A stretch of DNA of 64,000 nt from Lachnospiraceae bacterium (GCA_009911185.1 QXWW01000010.1:62001-126000), one strand, 5' to 3'; counted from the first letter of the stretch, positions 25,319-35,882 are shown. Notes: generated by a model not told the origin, from the letters alone. Translations and numbers: made by a program.

Positions 25319-26077
25319 TCATGCATTCACATAAAGAACCTGGTTTTCTTCTTTTACTGCCAAAATCCGTTCTGCAAACTTTCGATGTCCAGGCAGCCCC
25401 AGATATTCTTGAACCAGTTCATAATGCTTCCACAGATGCATGGGAATCACATAGCCTGTCCGGACTTGTTCCATAAAATAGTCCAAACCCAGAAACTGAT
25501 TCTTCCCCAGCCTTGGGTCTGCCACTACAAAAGACAAATCTATTTGTCTGTCCCTGAGCAGATTAATCTGCTGTTTATAGGTCGCTTCCTGATAGCGGTT
25601 AAATACATCCGATTCCTCCTCCCAGCCCCACCAGTTCAAATCCCCCGCATGATAGATGGTCTTTCCGCAGAAAGACACCAAAAACGCCACGCCGCTGTCT
25701 GTGGAAAGCAGCGTTTCCACTGTCACCTCTCCTACCTTATACGTCTCCCGCGGTTTTACATAAGTAATCTTTTCCCTGACTTCTTCTCCCAATCCCATTC
25801 GTTTGAAAACAGAACTTCCCAGCTTCTTTTTCACTTCTTTTGCAAAAATATAATGGATATTTTCATAACGCCTGCTAAAATCCAGTACTTCTTTACTAAA
25901 ATGGTCCCGGTGGCTGTGGCTGGAAAAAACATAAACGGGCGTTTCCTGGGAAAACTCCGGTATCTTTCCATGATACTCACACCCCGGAACTCCTTTTCCG
26001 TCATAATAATCAAACACGAATACTTTTCCCTCTGCTTCTACACAAAAGGAACTGTGGTGGATATAAGTTACTTTCAT
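25319..26077 (-). CDS. MBL-fold metallo-hydrolase
   Basis: 252 residues from the ATG at 26077 (AGAGGAAATG upstream). The metal motif is SSHSHRDHF (HxHxDH), with a further ligand in YHAGDLNWWGW and a distal MHLWKHY. This resembles the UlaG/YcjG-like lactonase-type MBL hydrolases; substrate unknown. It follows the chemoreceptor gene by 28 bases on the same strand, but a functional link is not evident. Confidence 0.85.
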   Translation of the reverse strand: MKVTYIHHSSFCVEAEGKVFVFDYYDGKGVPGCEYHGKIPEFSQETPVYVFSSHSHRDHFSKEVLDFSRRYENIHYIFAKEVKKKLGSSVFKRMGLGEEVREKITYVKPRETYKVGEVTVETLLSTDSGVAFLVSFCGKTIYHAGDLNWWGWEEESDVFNRYQEATYKQQINLLRDRQIDLSFVVADPRLGKNQFLGLDYFMEQVRTGYVIPMHLWKHYELVQEYLGLPGHRKFAERILAVKEENQVLYVNA

Positions 26078-26105
26078 ATATTCATTTCCTCTGCTTTTTA
26101 TAAAT

Positions 26106-28184
26106 TTATACTGAAAATCTGCCAATGGAATCTTGCAGTTTTCTGGTGCTCTCCTTCACTTCCTGTATCAATCCGGATACAGTATCTGCTTCCTTCATAA
26201 TCTCAGAAGTATTTATGGCGATATTGGTAATTCCTTCCGCTCCTTCATTATTGGCAACAGAAATCTCATTAATAGAACTGGACATGGTGGCAATGGCATT
26301 TGCAAGCTGTCCGGCTGATGCATCAATATTCTCAACCAATCCGCGAATCGTTTTTGCATCCTCATAATATTGTTCACCGATATTTACCATAGTCTGATAA
26401 TCTTCGATTACTGTCTCATTGATAAATGCAATACTCTTTTCCGAATTGGAAGACAAGTTGTTCACTGCCACAATTACCTGTTTTGTCACTTCCTGGATCG
26501 CACTCACGGATTCCTGGGAATTTTCTGCCAACTTACGGATTTCATCAGCAACAACGGAAAAACCTTTTCCCTGTTCTCCTGCTCTTGCCGCCTCAATACT
26601 GGCATTCAGCGCTAAAAGATTCGTCTGGGATGCGATCTCCAAAATACCTGATGAAAGCTCGTCAATCTTATTTACCGCTTTTGACTGCTCAATAGAAGCG
26701 CTAAGACTTGCATTGATATCTCGTGTAAGCTCACCGGCACGTTTCTGTGAATCAACGGCATTCTGTTTCAGTCCCTGCGCCCGTTCACTGATATCCGTTA
26801 AAAGCTTCTTTCCATCCGTTGTCTCATGGCTAATGTTTTCAATAGCTTCTTTTATTTGCAGAGAGTTTTGATTCATCACTTCTGTACTGGCCGCCGTCTC
26901 TTGCATTTCCGCAGCACGCTCTGCCGTCATGCCGTTTACATCGTCAATCTTAGTGGAAAGCAGCGCAATATTGTCATTTGAAATTTGAATATTTCCATTT
27001 ACTGCATCCGTCTCTTTTATAATGTCCTGAAAAATTCCTCTGATATGATTCTGCATCCTTTCCATGGACTTTGCCAAAACTCCGATCTCATCCTTATGTC
27101 TGAGAAGCTTTACGGGAATTTCCTGTGTAAAATCCGCATCTCCACACTTCTCAATAATGGCAACCATCCTGCGCAGTGAACTTGTAATAGAGAAAGAAAT
27201 CAGAATAATTGCTGCTGAAGCAATGACAAAGCACACCAATGCTACCGCAACGATTTTATAAAACAATCTCTGGATAGGCGCAATATAAGCGGACTTTGGC
27301 ATATACACCAGTGTGTTCATATTCCCGCTTTTCGTAAAAGCCCCGATATTCTCCTCCCCGTTCCATTCAAATTCTGCATAACCAAATTCCTGTGCTTGCA
27401 TCTGTTTCATTAAGCCGGCAGTACTGTCATTCTCCTGATTAAAATTCACTTGCAAAATCTGGTCGGCATTTTGGCTGGCAATCACATACCCTTCCAGATC
27501 AACAATCAGCGCCGTCATATCTTCTGAATTAATAGAACCTGTAATTGTCCCTGTCATCGCCGCCAAATCAATGGAATTATTCAGTCCCCCTACAATTTCC
27601 CCGGTTGACGGGTCCTTAATCGCATAAGAAATAACATATACCGGCCTTCCAGTGACCGGAGAGACATTGTTGCCCAAAAACTGCCCTTCTGTTATACAAC
27701 TGTCATACCATGGCTCCCCTGTCACGTCATGCAGGGTATCTCCCCCCAGTCCATCGGCAATCCCCCTTGTTCCACAGGTAATAAACAAATTCTCGTACAA
27801 ACCATTTGATTCCTGGAAAATATTTCCAAGATACGACTGAATCTTTTTATTCTCTGTATCGTCCAATTCTCCCGATCTATATTGTTCCGCTACTGACTGG
27901 GCAATAAAAGGCGATTCCGCCACTGACTTAGAGAGTGCAATTTGATTTTGAATAATAAAATTAACTTCGCTCATCTTTTCGCTGGATAATTGCTGGAGAT
28001 TCTCATTTGCAGTATTTCGAAGCGTTCCATAAATAGAACTGACCGTGGTAAACGAGGTAATACATAATGGTACCATCATACATAAAATCGCTGTTAAAAA
28101 AATCTTAAAAAACAAGCCGCCAATTTTGTCTCTCGAACGGTTTTTTTCCTCCCATTCTGCCATTTTCCCATTCGCTGTTTTCAT
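26106..28184 (-). CDS. Transmembrane methyl-accepting chemotaxis protein (Cache-HAMP-MCP)
   Basis: 692 residues. TM1 at about 22-46, then a ~260-residue extracellular Cache-type sensor domain ([17 protein letters not shown]-like core), TM2 at about 305-330 ([17 protein letters not shown]), HAMP, and a cytoplasmic signalling domain with the conserved tip [20 protein letters not shown]. Ligand unknown; Cache domains of this class often bind amino acids or small organic acids. AGGAGG lies eight bases before the start. No flagellar or che genes are in the window. Confidence 0.93.
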   Translation of the reverse strand: MKTANGKMAEWEEKNRSRDKIGGLFFKIFLTAILCMMVPLCITSFTTVSSIYGTLRNTANENLQQLSSEKMSEVNFIIQNQIALSKSVAESPFIAQSVAEQYRSGELDDTENKKIQSYLGNIFQESNGLYENLFITCGTRGIADGLGGDTLHDVTGEPWYDSCITEGQFLGNNVSPVTGRPVYVISYAIKDPSTGEIVGGLNNSIDLAAMTGTITGSINSEDMTALIVDLEGYVIASQNADQILQVNFNQENDSTAGLMKQMQAQEFGYAEFEWNGEENIGAFTKSGNMNTLVYMPKSAYIAPIQRLFYKIVAVALVCFVIASAAIILISFSITSSLRRMVAIIEKCGDADFTQEIPVKLLRHKDEIGVLAKSMERMQNHIRGIFQDIIKETDAVNGNIQISNDNIALLSTKIDDVNGMTAERAAEMQETAASTEVMNQNSLQIKEAIENISHETTDGKKLLTDISERAQGLKQNAVDSQKRAGELTRDINASLSASIEQSKAVNKIDELSSGILEIASQTNLLALNASIEAARAGEQGKGFSVVADEIRKLAENSQESVSAIQEVTKQVIVAVNNLSSNSEKSIAFINETVIEDYQTMVNIGEQYYEDAKTIRGLVENIDASAGQLANAIATMSSSINEISVANNEGAEGITNIAINTSEIMKEADTVSGLIQEVKESTRKLQDSIGRFSV

Positions 28185-28278
28185 AAAACATTCCTCCTAT
28201 GTACAAATAATTGGTATGAATTGTGTATTAATAGTAATATTGTACCATAATCAATTTCAATTTTTCAATATTCTACAC

Positions 28279-28317
28279 AAAAATCCCTATGAAAGACAAG
28301 CTTCCATAAGGATTTTT
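28279..28317 (-). terminator. Terminator of spoIVA
   Basis: AAAAATCC and GGATTTTT arms extended by TATG/CATA surround a 13-base loop. It begins 10 bases beyond the spoIVA stop, with T-runs on both sides. Confidence 0.75.
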
Positions 28318-28326
28318 CTTAACGGC

Positions 28327-29814
28327 TCATATGATAATACACACCAGCCCGCCATTACTGTCGTTGACAATTTTCTGCATGGTATCCTGCAGTTTGACCT
28401 GGCTTTCGTCATCCATCATGGTAATTTTACTACGGATTCCGTCCTCCACTAGTTCTCCGATGGATTTTCCAAAAATATTCGTCTGCCAGATTCCCTCTTC
28501 CTGATCTCTTGACGTCTTGATATATCCAATCAAATCCTGCGCCTGTTCCTCACTTCCGATAATTGGCGCTATTTCTGTCTCTACATTTGCGCGTATCATG
28601 TGTATGGAAGGAGACTGCGCTTTGATCTTCACGCCAAACTTGTTCCCATGGCGAATCAGCACAGGTTCCTCAATTTCAATATCCGTGAGCTGGGGAGTCA
28701 CCACGCCATAGCCTTTCTGTTTTACCGCTTCCATGGCGCTTCCCACTTTATCATATTCCCTCTTCATTACAGATAATTCCCGGATCATGGAGATTAACTG
28801 ATACTCTCCCTGAATTGGCACACCAGTCAGTTCACTCATATTCTCATAGTAATATTTTTGGTCAATATCAAACATAATCTGTACGCATCCCCGTGACAAT
28901 TCCACTTTATCCAGCTTCATCCGGCGGATATACTCTCCCTCCGGCACCAGTTCCGTTCCCCGGATATCCTTGGCAAAAGTGAATTTCTTAAGAATCTGCA
29001 TCGCGTTTTGAATCACATTTTCTTTAATTTTATGAGAATTTTCCAACATCTCCACCCATTTTGGCAGGAAGAAGTCCACGCGCTCAATGGGAAACTCATA
29101 GAGAATACTCTCTAAAATATGATAAATATCATCTTTTCTGAGCTGTTCACAATTTACGGGAAGTACTCCGACTCCGTATTTTTCTGCCAGTTCCTCCGCA
29201 AGCTTCTGAGTTTCCGCACTATACGGCTTCTGGGTATTCAAAAGCAGGATAAAAGGTTTGCCCAGTTTTTTCAAAGCTCCCACCGTCTTCTCTTCTGCCG
29301 GAATATAACTTTCCCTGGGCAGCTCTGTGATAGAACCGTCTGTAGTGATTACAATGCCTATATTGGAGTGCTCGCGTATCACTTTCTGCGTACCGATCTC
29401 TGCTGCCTGGGTAAAGGGAATCTCATAATCAAACCAGGGTGTTTTTACCATCCGCTCTGCCCCTTCTTCCATATGCCCGGTTGCTCCATCCACCATGAAG
29501 CCCACACAGTCAATCAGCCGCACACTGACCTCAAGATCCTCGCTGAGACGAATTTTAGCCGCCTCTTTCGGCACAAATTTGGGCTCTGTGGTCATAACGG
29601 TTTTCCCCTGCGCCGACTGGGGCAGCTCATCCGTGGCCCGTTCTCTGCTATGTACATCTTCCATCTCCGGAAGCACCATCACATCCATAAAACGCTTAAT
29701 AAATGTGGATTTTCCGGTTCTTACAGGTCCCACCACCCCAATGTAAATATCTCCATTGGTTCTGGCGCTGATATCTTTGTAAATATTATATGTACCTGCA
29801 CTGATATTTTCCAT
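28327..29814 (-). CDS. spoIVA: Stage IV sporulation protein A (spore coat basement ATPase)
   Basis: 495 residues, full length. Walker A GPVRTGKST at 29-37 and the characteristic N-terminus (NISAGTYNIYKDISARTNGD). The C-terminus ends NDSNGGLVCIII. SpoIVA hydrolyses ATP to polymerise on the forespore outer surface and anchors coat assembly, so the organism is a spore former. Its AGGAGG lies within the 3' arm of a strong hairpin just upstream (29817-29861). Confidence 0.97.
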   Translation of the reverse strand: MENISAGTYNIYKDISARTNGDIYIGVVGPVRTGKSTFIKRFMDVMVLPEMEDVHSRERATDELPQSAQGKTVMTTEPKFVPKEAAKIRLSEDLEVSVRLIDCVGFMVDGATGHMEEGAERMVKTPWFDYEIPFTQAAEIGTQKVIREHSNIGIVITTDGSITELPRESYIPAEEKTVGALKKLGKPFILLLNTQKPYSAETQKLAEELAEKYGVGVLPVNCEQLRKDDIYHILESILYEFPIERVDFFLPKWVEMLENSHKIKENVIQNAMQILKKFTFAKDIRGTELVPEGEYIRRMKLDKVELSRGCVQIMFDIDQKYYYENMSELTGVPIQGEYQLISMIRELSVMKREYDKVGSAMEAVKQKGYGVVTPQLTDIEIEEPVLIRHGNKFGVKIKAQSPSIHMIRANVETEIAPIIGSEEQAQDLIGYIKTSRDQEEGIWQTNIFGKSIGELVEDGIRSKITMMDDESQVKLQDTMQKIVNDSNGGLVCIII

Positions 29815-29816
29815 AA

Positions 29817-29861
29817 AAAAACCTCCTGTTCTACTGTTATCAGTATATGCAGGAGGTTTTT
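29817..29861 (-). promoter_or_regulatory. Hairpin that ends upstream transcripts and sequesters the spoIVA ribosome site; possible sigma-E -10 in its loop
   Basis: AAAAACCTCCTG and CAGGAGGTTTTT form a perfect 12-bp stem with a 21-base loop. On the minus strand the 3' arm contains the spoIVA AGGAGG and the T-run leads directly into its ATG. The loop contains CATATACT, close to the sigma-E -10 consensus. A transcript starting just downstream would lack the 5' arm and leave the ribosome site free. No convincing sigma-E -35 was seen. Confidence 0.6.
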
Positions 29862-29903
29862 CCTTAGAACAAGATTACTCTGTCCGGCCAGAAGTGAGAT
29901 ACC

Positions 29904-30338
29904 TTACCACAAATCAGCAATTGCGTCCTGGCAGATTGCGCGGATCCCTTTTTTGCTTAAAATATCCATCGCTTTTTCATTATCCGCCACCCGAAGCACC
30001 ATATAAGCAGTGGCTTGCTTGGGCGTCAGAAATGCATACATATATTCCAGATTTACACCGCCCTCTCCCAGCATTCTTAAAATCTGAAACAGGCTGCCTG
30101 GTTCATCCGGCATTTCCACAGCCAGCACGGGAGTAATCGAAGCTACATAACCAGCCTCCTTTAAGACACAGGAGGTCTTGTAGGCGTCATCCACGATCAT
30201 ACGCACAATGCCAAAATCCTGGGTCTCCGCTATGGACAGGGCACGCATGTCAATGTCATGCTGCTCTAAATATTCCGTCAGTTCCGCCAGCTTTCCCGGC
30301 TTATTTTCTACAAATACAGAAATCTGTTTTACTGTCAT
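29904..30338 (-). CDS. Tandem ACT-domain protein
   Basis: 144 residues made of two ACT domains: ISVFVENKPGKLAELTEYL at the start and LAVEMPDEPGSLFQILRML from about residue 73. ACT domains bind amino acids or small ligands. It lies 32 bases downstream of phenylacetate-CoA ligase. This pairing is common in clostridia and suggests an allosteric or regulatory role for the ligase. Confidence 0.9.
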   Translation of the reverse strand: MTVKQISVFVENKPGKLAELTEYLEQHDIDMRALSIAETQDFGIVRMIVDDAYKTSCVLKEAGYVASITPVLAVEMPDEPGSLFQILRMLGEGGVNLEYMYAFLTPKQATAYMVLRVADNEKAMDILSKKGIRAICQDAIADLW

Positions 30339-30370
30339 AAATTCCCTCCTATCGGCTTATCCGCTCTGCA

Positions 30371-31678
30371 TCAGTTCTGATATAAATTTCTCTGGTCAAT
30401 GACACGCACGGCTTTCCCCTCGCTCCGGGCAATTGTCTTGGGATTGACCAGGCTTACCTTAACGTAGATGCCCAGCATAGCCTTCAAAGCGTCTACCAGC
30501 TTCTTCTCTCTTTCTGCAACAACGCCTGCATTGTCCGAAAACATTTCCTGTGTCATTTCCACTTGAACCTCAATGGTATCGCTATTATTTTTACGTCCCA
30601 CAATAATCTGGTAATTTGCCGGATATCCCTGGTTAAGCAGCACGGTCTCAATCTGGGAGGGGAACACATTTACGCCCTTAACAATCAGCATATCGTCGCT
30701 GCGCCCCAAAGGCTTCGTCATTTTCACATGGGTGCGCCCACAGGAACATTTCTCATGGCTTAAAATACAAATATCCCTCGTACGGTAACGTATCAATGGA
30801 AATGCCTCTTTGGTAATGCTCGTGAATACCAGCTCGCCTTTTTCTCCATCCGGAAGTACTTCCCCGGTCTTAGGATCAATTACCTCCGCAATAAAATGAT
30901 CCTCATTGATATGCATTCCGGTCTGCGCGCTGCACTCAAAGGACACTCCCGGACCGGATATCTCTGTCAGGCCATAAATATCATAAGCCTTGATTCCCAA
31001 TTTTTCTTCAATGTCGCGGCGCATCTCCTCCGTCCAGGCTTCTGCACCGAAAATACCCGCCTTTAGCTTAATTTGATTCTGCAGTCCTCTCTCCCAGACA
31101 GATTCTGCCAGATATGCTGCGTAAGAAGGCGTACAGCACAGTATCGTAGAACCCAAATCGCACATAAACTGAATCTGCCGCTCCGTATTTCCAGAAGACA
31201 TAGGCAGGGTCAGAGAACCAATCTTATGCGAACCGCCGTTTAAGCCGGGACCGCCGGTAAATAAGCCATAACCATAACAGACATGCACCACATCCTCCGT
31301 TGTCCCGCCTGCGGCTGCAATAGCCCTGGCGCAGCAATCCTCCCAAAGATCGATATCATTCTGGGTATAAAAAGCCACCACTCTGCGCCCTGTAGTGCCG
31401 CTGGTAGACTGTATACGAACACAGTCCGATAAGGGCCTTGCCAAAAGTCCGTAGGGATAAGCATCGCGCAAATCGTCTTTGGTTAAAAACGGAAGCTTGC
31501 AAAGATCATCCGCCGACCGGATATCTTCAGGTCTGATTCCCTTTTCATCCATTTTCTTTTTGTAGAACTCTACATTTTCATATACCCGCTTTACCGTCTT
31601 TACCAGTCTTTCGTCCTGCCAGGCGCGAATCTGTTCCCGGGACGCGCATTCAATTTCCGGTTGATAATAATGTTCCAT
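30371..31678 (-). CDS. Phenylacetate--CoA ligase family protein
   Basis: 435 residues from the ATG at 31678 (GAAGGG upstream; the longer ORF start lacks a ribosome site). ANL-superfamily adenylate-forming enzyme with P-loop STSGTTGRRVVAF, YGLTEISGPG and the C-terminal GRSDDMLIVKGVNVFPSQIE. It makes aryl-CoA from phenylacetate, or a related aromatic or keto acid, and ATP. Forms a pair with the downstream ACT gene. In fermenters it may act in aromatic amino acid catabolism. Confidence 0.9.
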   Translation of the reverse strand: MEHYYQPEIECASREQIRAWQDERLVKTVKRVYENVEFYKKKMDEKGIRPEDIRSADDLCKLPFLTKDDLRDAYPYGLLARPLSDCVRIQSTSGTTGRRVVAFYTQNDIDLWEDCCARAIAAAGGTTEDVVHVCYGYGLFTGGPGLNGGSHKIGSLTLPMSSGNTERQIQFMCDLGSTILCCTPSYAAYLAESVWERGLQNQIKLKAGIFGAEAWTEEMRRDIEEKLGIKAYDIYGLTEISGPGVSFECSAQTGMHINEDHFIAEVIDPKTGEVLPDGEKGELVFTSITKEAFPLIRYRTRDICILSHEKCSCGRTHVKMTKPLGRSDDMLIVKGVNVFPSQIETVLLNQGYPANYQIIVGRKNNSDTIEVQVEMTQEMFSDNAGVVAEREKKLVDALKAMLGIYVKVSLVNPKTIARSEGKAVRVIDQRNLYQN

Positions 31679-32283
31679 ACTTGTACCATTCCCTTCTCTA
31701 TCCAGTATGAGCTTTTCAAGCCCTGCCTCAACAGGAACATTATACCACACCTTGTTTCTTATGTACATATTTACATATATTTGTTGCATCCGCTTTAAAT
31801 CCCATACTACCTGTTTTTTATCTCTTCACAGTTTTTATGCAGTAAGTTTATTTCCAGGCACGTTTATCACGACAGAAGCATTCATAGTTTTCTGTGCATC
31901 TTTGCCGGCAGATTTTAATTATTTCAAACGAATGGTAAGCCTGTTCCCCCCCATTACTCCCTTAAAAGTTTTTTCCAACAGATATCACAGACGAATCCAT
32001 TGAAACTTTTGTATTTTTTTATTATTTAGAAGCCTCTTGGACAAAATGATATTACTCCATAGAATACCATCTATTTTGGCGGTAAAAATATGACCAATGG
32101 ATTCATACTTTGACAGATTTTTCAGACATGACATCTCACTTTGATTTTTCAAACGCTTTGCCGCCATAATTTATTACCATTAGAGATACTGAAAATCTTC
32201 CCACAGACTCCAAGAGACTCCAAACAATACGCTTTCATTTTCTTTCCAACTTATCCTCCCCCGGATAGCATGACGGCGTTTTA
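31679..32283. other. Interval without a convincing gene
   Basis: About 600 AT-rich bases. A 60-codon minus-strand ORF (31985-32167) has no ribosome site and no recognisable motif. No clear hairpin or RNA gene was seen. Confidence 0.45.
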
Positions 32284-33765
32284 TTATTTCGGCAGCCTTC
32301 CATACAATTCCGTCTGTTTTCTGATTTTTCGTACCAATTTACTGTCAATAGCGTCTGGCTTCATCCGCCACATCCAGTTCCCGCCTAAAGTTGACGGCGT
32401 ATTCATCCTTGCCGCGCTTCCCAGCCCCAGCAAATCCTGCATCGTTACCACTGCCGTATCACTGACAGAAGACCACACGCCGCGCATAACCCCCCAATGA
32501 TAGCCTTCCAGCCTGTTCAGTTTCAGATATTCTCTGGCGAAAGATACGCAGGATCTGGGCGCTGTCTTCATCCAGCCCAAAATCGTATCATTATCATGCG
32601 TTCCCGCATATACGACAGAATTACGTGTATAATTGTGCGGCAGATAATCTCCGTCTTCTCTGGTATCAAACGCAAACTGCAGCAGCTTCATGCCTGGAAA
32701 ACCCGAATCTGCCAGCATCTTGCGCACAGATTCTGTCAAAAATCCCAAATCTTCTGCAATGATATCCAGCCTGCCCAATTGTTTCTCAATGGACCGAAAC
32801 AACTCAATGCCCGGTCCCTCACGCCATTCCCCATTCCTTGCGGTGGCGTCTCCAAACGGAATTGCATAGTAAGAATCAAATCCCCGGAAATGGTCGATCC
32901 GTATCACGTCAAACAGCTTAGACATTTTTTCGAGACGCTTTGTCCACCAACGGTAGCCGTCTTCCTTCATCACGTCCCAACGGAACAGAGGATTTCCCCA
33001 TAACTGTCCGTCCTCTGAAAATGCATCCGGAGGGCAGCCGGCAACATCAATCGGCATAAGCTCCTCATCCAGATAAAACTGTTCCGGATTTGCCCATACG
33101 TCCGCACTATCCATCGCCACATAAATAGGAACGTCGCCTATGATGCGGATTCCCTTGTCATTTGCATATTTTTTCAATCTCTTCCACTGTCTGTAGAACA
33201 AATACTGGAGCATTTTCCAGAATTCTGTCTCCTCTGCCAATTCCTTTTTTGCCCGCTCAAGAGCATCTTTCTCACGTTTTTTCACTTCCGGTTCCCACTG
33301 GTTAAAAGAAACGCCATGATGCGCATCTTTCAACGCCATAAACAAAGCATAATCTTCCAGCCAGTCTGCCTCTTCGCTGCAAAAAGTTTTATAATCTCCG
33401 GGAACTCTGTTCTGAAACCGCTCAAACGCCTTATGTAACAGCGGATATCTGTTTTCATAAAGTAAACTGTAGTCTACCTTTTCCACATTATCCCCCCATT
33501 GGCACATTTCACATTCCTGTTTCTTAAGCAGCCCCTCTTTGCAGAGCATATCCAGATCAATAAAATATGGATTTCCTGCAAAACTGGAAAAAGACTGATA
33601 TGGGGAATCACCATAACTGGTCGGGCAGATGGGCAGCACCTGCCAATAACTCTGGCCTGATTTCATAAGAAAATGTACAAACTTTCTGGCCTCCTTCCCC
33701 ATAGTTCCAATCCCATACGGGGACGGCAGAGAAGAAATATGCATCAAAACTCCACTTGTACGCAT
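32284..33765 (-). CDS. malQ: 4-alpha-glucanotransferase (amylomaltase, GH77)
   Basis: 493 residues. GH77 landmarks: N-terminal RTSGVLMHISSLPSPYGIG, IIGDVPIYVAMDSADVWANP, the nucleophile region VIRIDHFRGFDSYYAIP, IIAEDLG, and AGTHDNDTI. Disproportionates maltodextrins. It lies downstream of a sugar ABC importer on the same strand with a 385-base gap. Confidence 0.96.
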   Translation of the reverse strand: MRTSGVLMHISSLPSPYGIGTMGKEARKFVHFLMKSGQSYWQVLPICPTSYGDSPYQSFSSFAGNPYFIDLDMLCKEGLLKKQECEMCQWGDNVEKVDYSLLYENRYPLLHKAFERFQNRVPGDYKTFCSEEADWLEDYALFMALKDAHHGVSFNQWEPEVKKREKDALERAKKELAEETEFWKMLQYLFYRQWKRLKKYANDKGIRIIGDVPIYVAMDSADVWANPEQFYLDEELMPIDVAGCPPDAFSEDGQLWGNPLFRWDVMKEDGYRWWTKRLEKMSKLFDVIRIDHFRGFDSYYAIPFGDATARNGEWREGPGIELFRSIEKQLGRLDIIAEDLGFLTESVRKMLADSGFPGMKLLQFAFDTREDGDYLPHNYTRNSVVYAGTHDNDTILGWMKTAPRSCVSFAREYLKLNRLEGYHWGVMRGVWSSVSDTAVVTMQDLLGLGSAARMNTPSTLGGNWMWRMKPDAIDSKLVRKIRKQTELYGRLPK

Positions 33766-34149
33766 GTTACGTATACCTCCTTTAATTGTTCTTTCTTAAC
33801 ATATATGAAACTTGATCATGTATTTCTTAATATCAAATACCGATTACAGCAATAACGGTAAAAAACATTACCCGATATTGGGGGACAAACCGGAAAAACG
33901 AGGTGTTGCATCTGTCGCCGATGGAAGGCCATACGGTACCGGCGCAAAGAGAAGCTGCTTTTGCGCCGCATTTTTAGAGCGGGGTTGCCAAGAAACAGAC
34001 GCGGAGATTTCTACGAATATGAACCGAACCGCCGGAGCCTGTCCCTCTGCATTTAATAAAACGCCAGAAACTGGGAGAAGTGCGTCTGAAAACAGGCGAT
34101 TCCCCTCTGAGAGTAATCATTTATAAATTTGCATCCTATACGCATTATT
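33766..34149. other. Gap between malQ and the ABC permease
   Basis: A plus-strand 104-codon ORF (33812-34126) has arginine-rich, low-plausibility translation and no ribosome site. The interval is more GC-rich than its flanks and may be a remnant of a lost gene. No terminator was recognised. Confidence 0.35.
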
Positions 34150-34989
34150 CTATCCTTTTACTGCGCCTGCTACGACGCCCTCAATAATATATTTCTGGCA
34201 TATTATATAAAAGATAATAATCGGGATAATTGCAAGCACCAGCATCGCCATCATTGCCCCCATATCCACTGCTCCATAGCCTCCCTTAAGATATTGGATT
34301 GCGATAGGAATCGTCTTCCAGCGTTTGATATCCAATACCAGATAAGGCAGAAGATAGTCGTTCCAGATCCACATCGCCTGCAAAATCGCGACCGTTATAC
34401 AGGTAGGCTTTAAAATCGGAAATACTACATGAAAATAAGTCTGCAAAGGCGTACATCCGTCAATCATCGCCGCTTCCTCAATCTCCAGCGGAATGCTGCG
34501 CACAAATCCGCAGAACATAAACACAGACAAGCCGGCTCCAAATCCAAGATATACCAATATAATACCAACTGGGCTGTATAAATGCAATATATTTGCCAAT
34601 TTTGAGAGCGTAAACATCACCATTTGGAACGGCACGATCATCGAAAATAGACATAAATAATAAAATCCGGTAGAAAATGCGGAATTTATCCTGGATATGT
34701 ACCAGGCACACATAGAGGTACATAATATAATTACGGCCACCGAACATACGGTAATAAATAGAGAATTTTTAAAAGCGTCAAAAAACTGAATCTTTTCCAT
34801 GCCCCGCACATAATTCTCCAGCTCTACAAACATTTTTCCAAAGGGAAGTTCAAAGGGCCTGCGGCTTATATAGACCTTTTTCTTAAAAGAATTTAACAAA
34901 ACCAGAACAATTGGAAAAATCCACGCCAGTGAAAGCACGCTGAAAAACAATGTAAACAGCCATCCATGTCTCGCTTTTCTCACACCCAT
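34150..34989 (-). CDS. Carbohydrate ABC transporter permease, MalG type
   Basis: 279 residues, six hydrophobic segments, binding-protein-dependent permease with the EAA loop EEAAMIDGCTPLQTYFHVVFP. The start lies directly at the stop of the MalF-type permease. Inner-membrane half of a CUT1-type sugar importer; maltodextrin is likely, given malQ downstream. Confidence 0.92.
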   Translation of the reverse strand: MGVRKARHGWLFTLFFSVLSLAWIFPIVLVLLNSFKKKVYISRRPFELPFGKMFVELENYVRGMEKIQFFDAFKNSLFITVCSVAVIILCTSMCAWYISRINSAFSTGFYYLCLFSMIVPFQMVMFTLSKLANILHLYSPVGIILVYLGFGAGLSVFMFCGFVRSIPLEIEEAAMIDGCTPLQTYFHVVFPILKPTCITVAILQAMWIWNDYLLPYLVLDIKRWKTIPIAIQYLKGGYGAVDMGAMMAMLVLAIIPIIIFYIICQKYIIEGVVAGAVKG

Positions 34990-35831
34990 TACTGCTGCAC
35001 CTCCCTGCTTCTCGTCAATCTGGTCTGAACAACGGCAATCAAAGCAACCAAAACAAAAAATACCACTGCTTTTGCCTGCCCAACTCCTTCATATCCCGTC
35101 CTGCCATAGAATGTATAATAAATATTCAAAGCAAGCAGTTCCGACATATTGGAAGGCTCTCCATTAGTCAGCGCAAGGTTTTGGTCAAATAATTTAAAAC
35201 TATTGGTCAGCGTCAAAAACGTACAAATTGTGATGGAAGGCATTACCATCGGGATTGTCACATTCTTTAAAATCTGCACTGGCGTCGCCCCGTCAATTTT
35301 AGCCGCCTCAATCAATTCTCCAGGAATATTTTGTATGCCGGATATATAAATAATCATCATATATCCAATCTGCTGCCAGCACATGAGAATAACCAGTCCC
35401 CAAAAACCGTAAGCAGAATTATATGTCAATGTTTTCTGATAATTGGCCAAAATGCCGTTTAACAGGAGCTGCCAGATATACCCAAGCACAATGCCGCCGA
35501 TTAGATTCGGCATAAAAAATACAGTACGGAACAGATTGGTTCCCCGGATTCCCTTGGTTAAAAGCATTGCCACGGTAAACGCCAGCACATTGATAAGAAT
35601 CACGGATACGATGGTAAACGCCGCCGTATACCAAAGGGAATGCCCGAAAGTTTTGTCAGAAAATATTTTTAAATAATTATCGATTCCTACGAATTTCGCG
35701 TCCGTTACTGTTGTAAATTTGCAGAAGGACAAATAAATACCCATCAGAAAGGGAATAAAAAAACCTATAGCAAACGCCGCCACAGTGGGGAGCGCAAAAA
35801 CAGGAAAATATTTTTTTAGTGAATTCTGCAT
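34989..35831 (-). CDS. Carbohydrate ABC transporter permease, MalF type
   Basis: 280 residues, six hydrophobic segments, EAA loop EAAKIDGATPVQILKNVTIP. Follows the binding-protein gene by 51 bases. No ATPase gene is in the cluster, as usual for CUT1 systems that share a multitask MsmX/MsmK-type ATPase. Confidence 0.92.
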   Translation of the reverse strand: MQNSLKKYFPVFALPTVAAFAIGFFIPFLMGIYLSFCKFTTVTDAKFVGIDNYLKIFSDKTFGHSLWYTAAFTIVSVILINVLAFTVAMLLTKGIRGTNLFRTVFFMPNLIGGIVLGYIWQLLLNGILANYQKTLTYNSAYGFWGLVILMCWQQIGYMMIIYISGIQNIPGELIEAAKIDGATPVQILKNVTIPMVMPSITICTFLTLTNSFKLFDQNLALTNGEPSNMSELLALNIYYTFYGRTGYEGVGQAKAVVFFVLVALIAVVQTRLTRSREVQQ

Positions 35832-35882
35832 ACGTTACCTCTCAATTTTGGGGATGGCAAATTACGCCATCCCATTTTCTTG

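Noticed and set aside
25256-26200. 314-codon plus-strand ORF antisense to the MBL hydrolase
   Set aside because: Opposite strand encodes a recognisable metallo-hydrolase; the plus frame lacks a ribosome site and coherent domains.
33812-34126. 104-codon plus-strand ORF between malQ and the permease
   Set aside because: No ribosome site, unlikely composition, no family resemblance; possibly a relic but not supportable.
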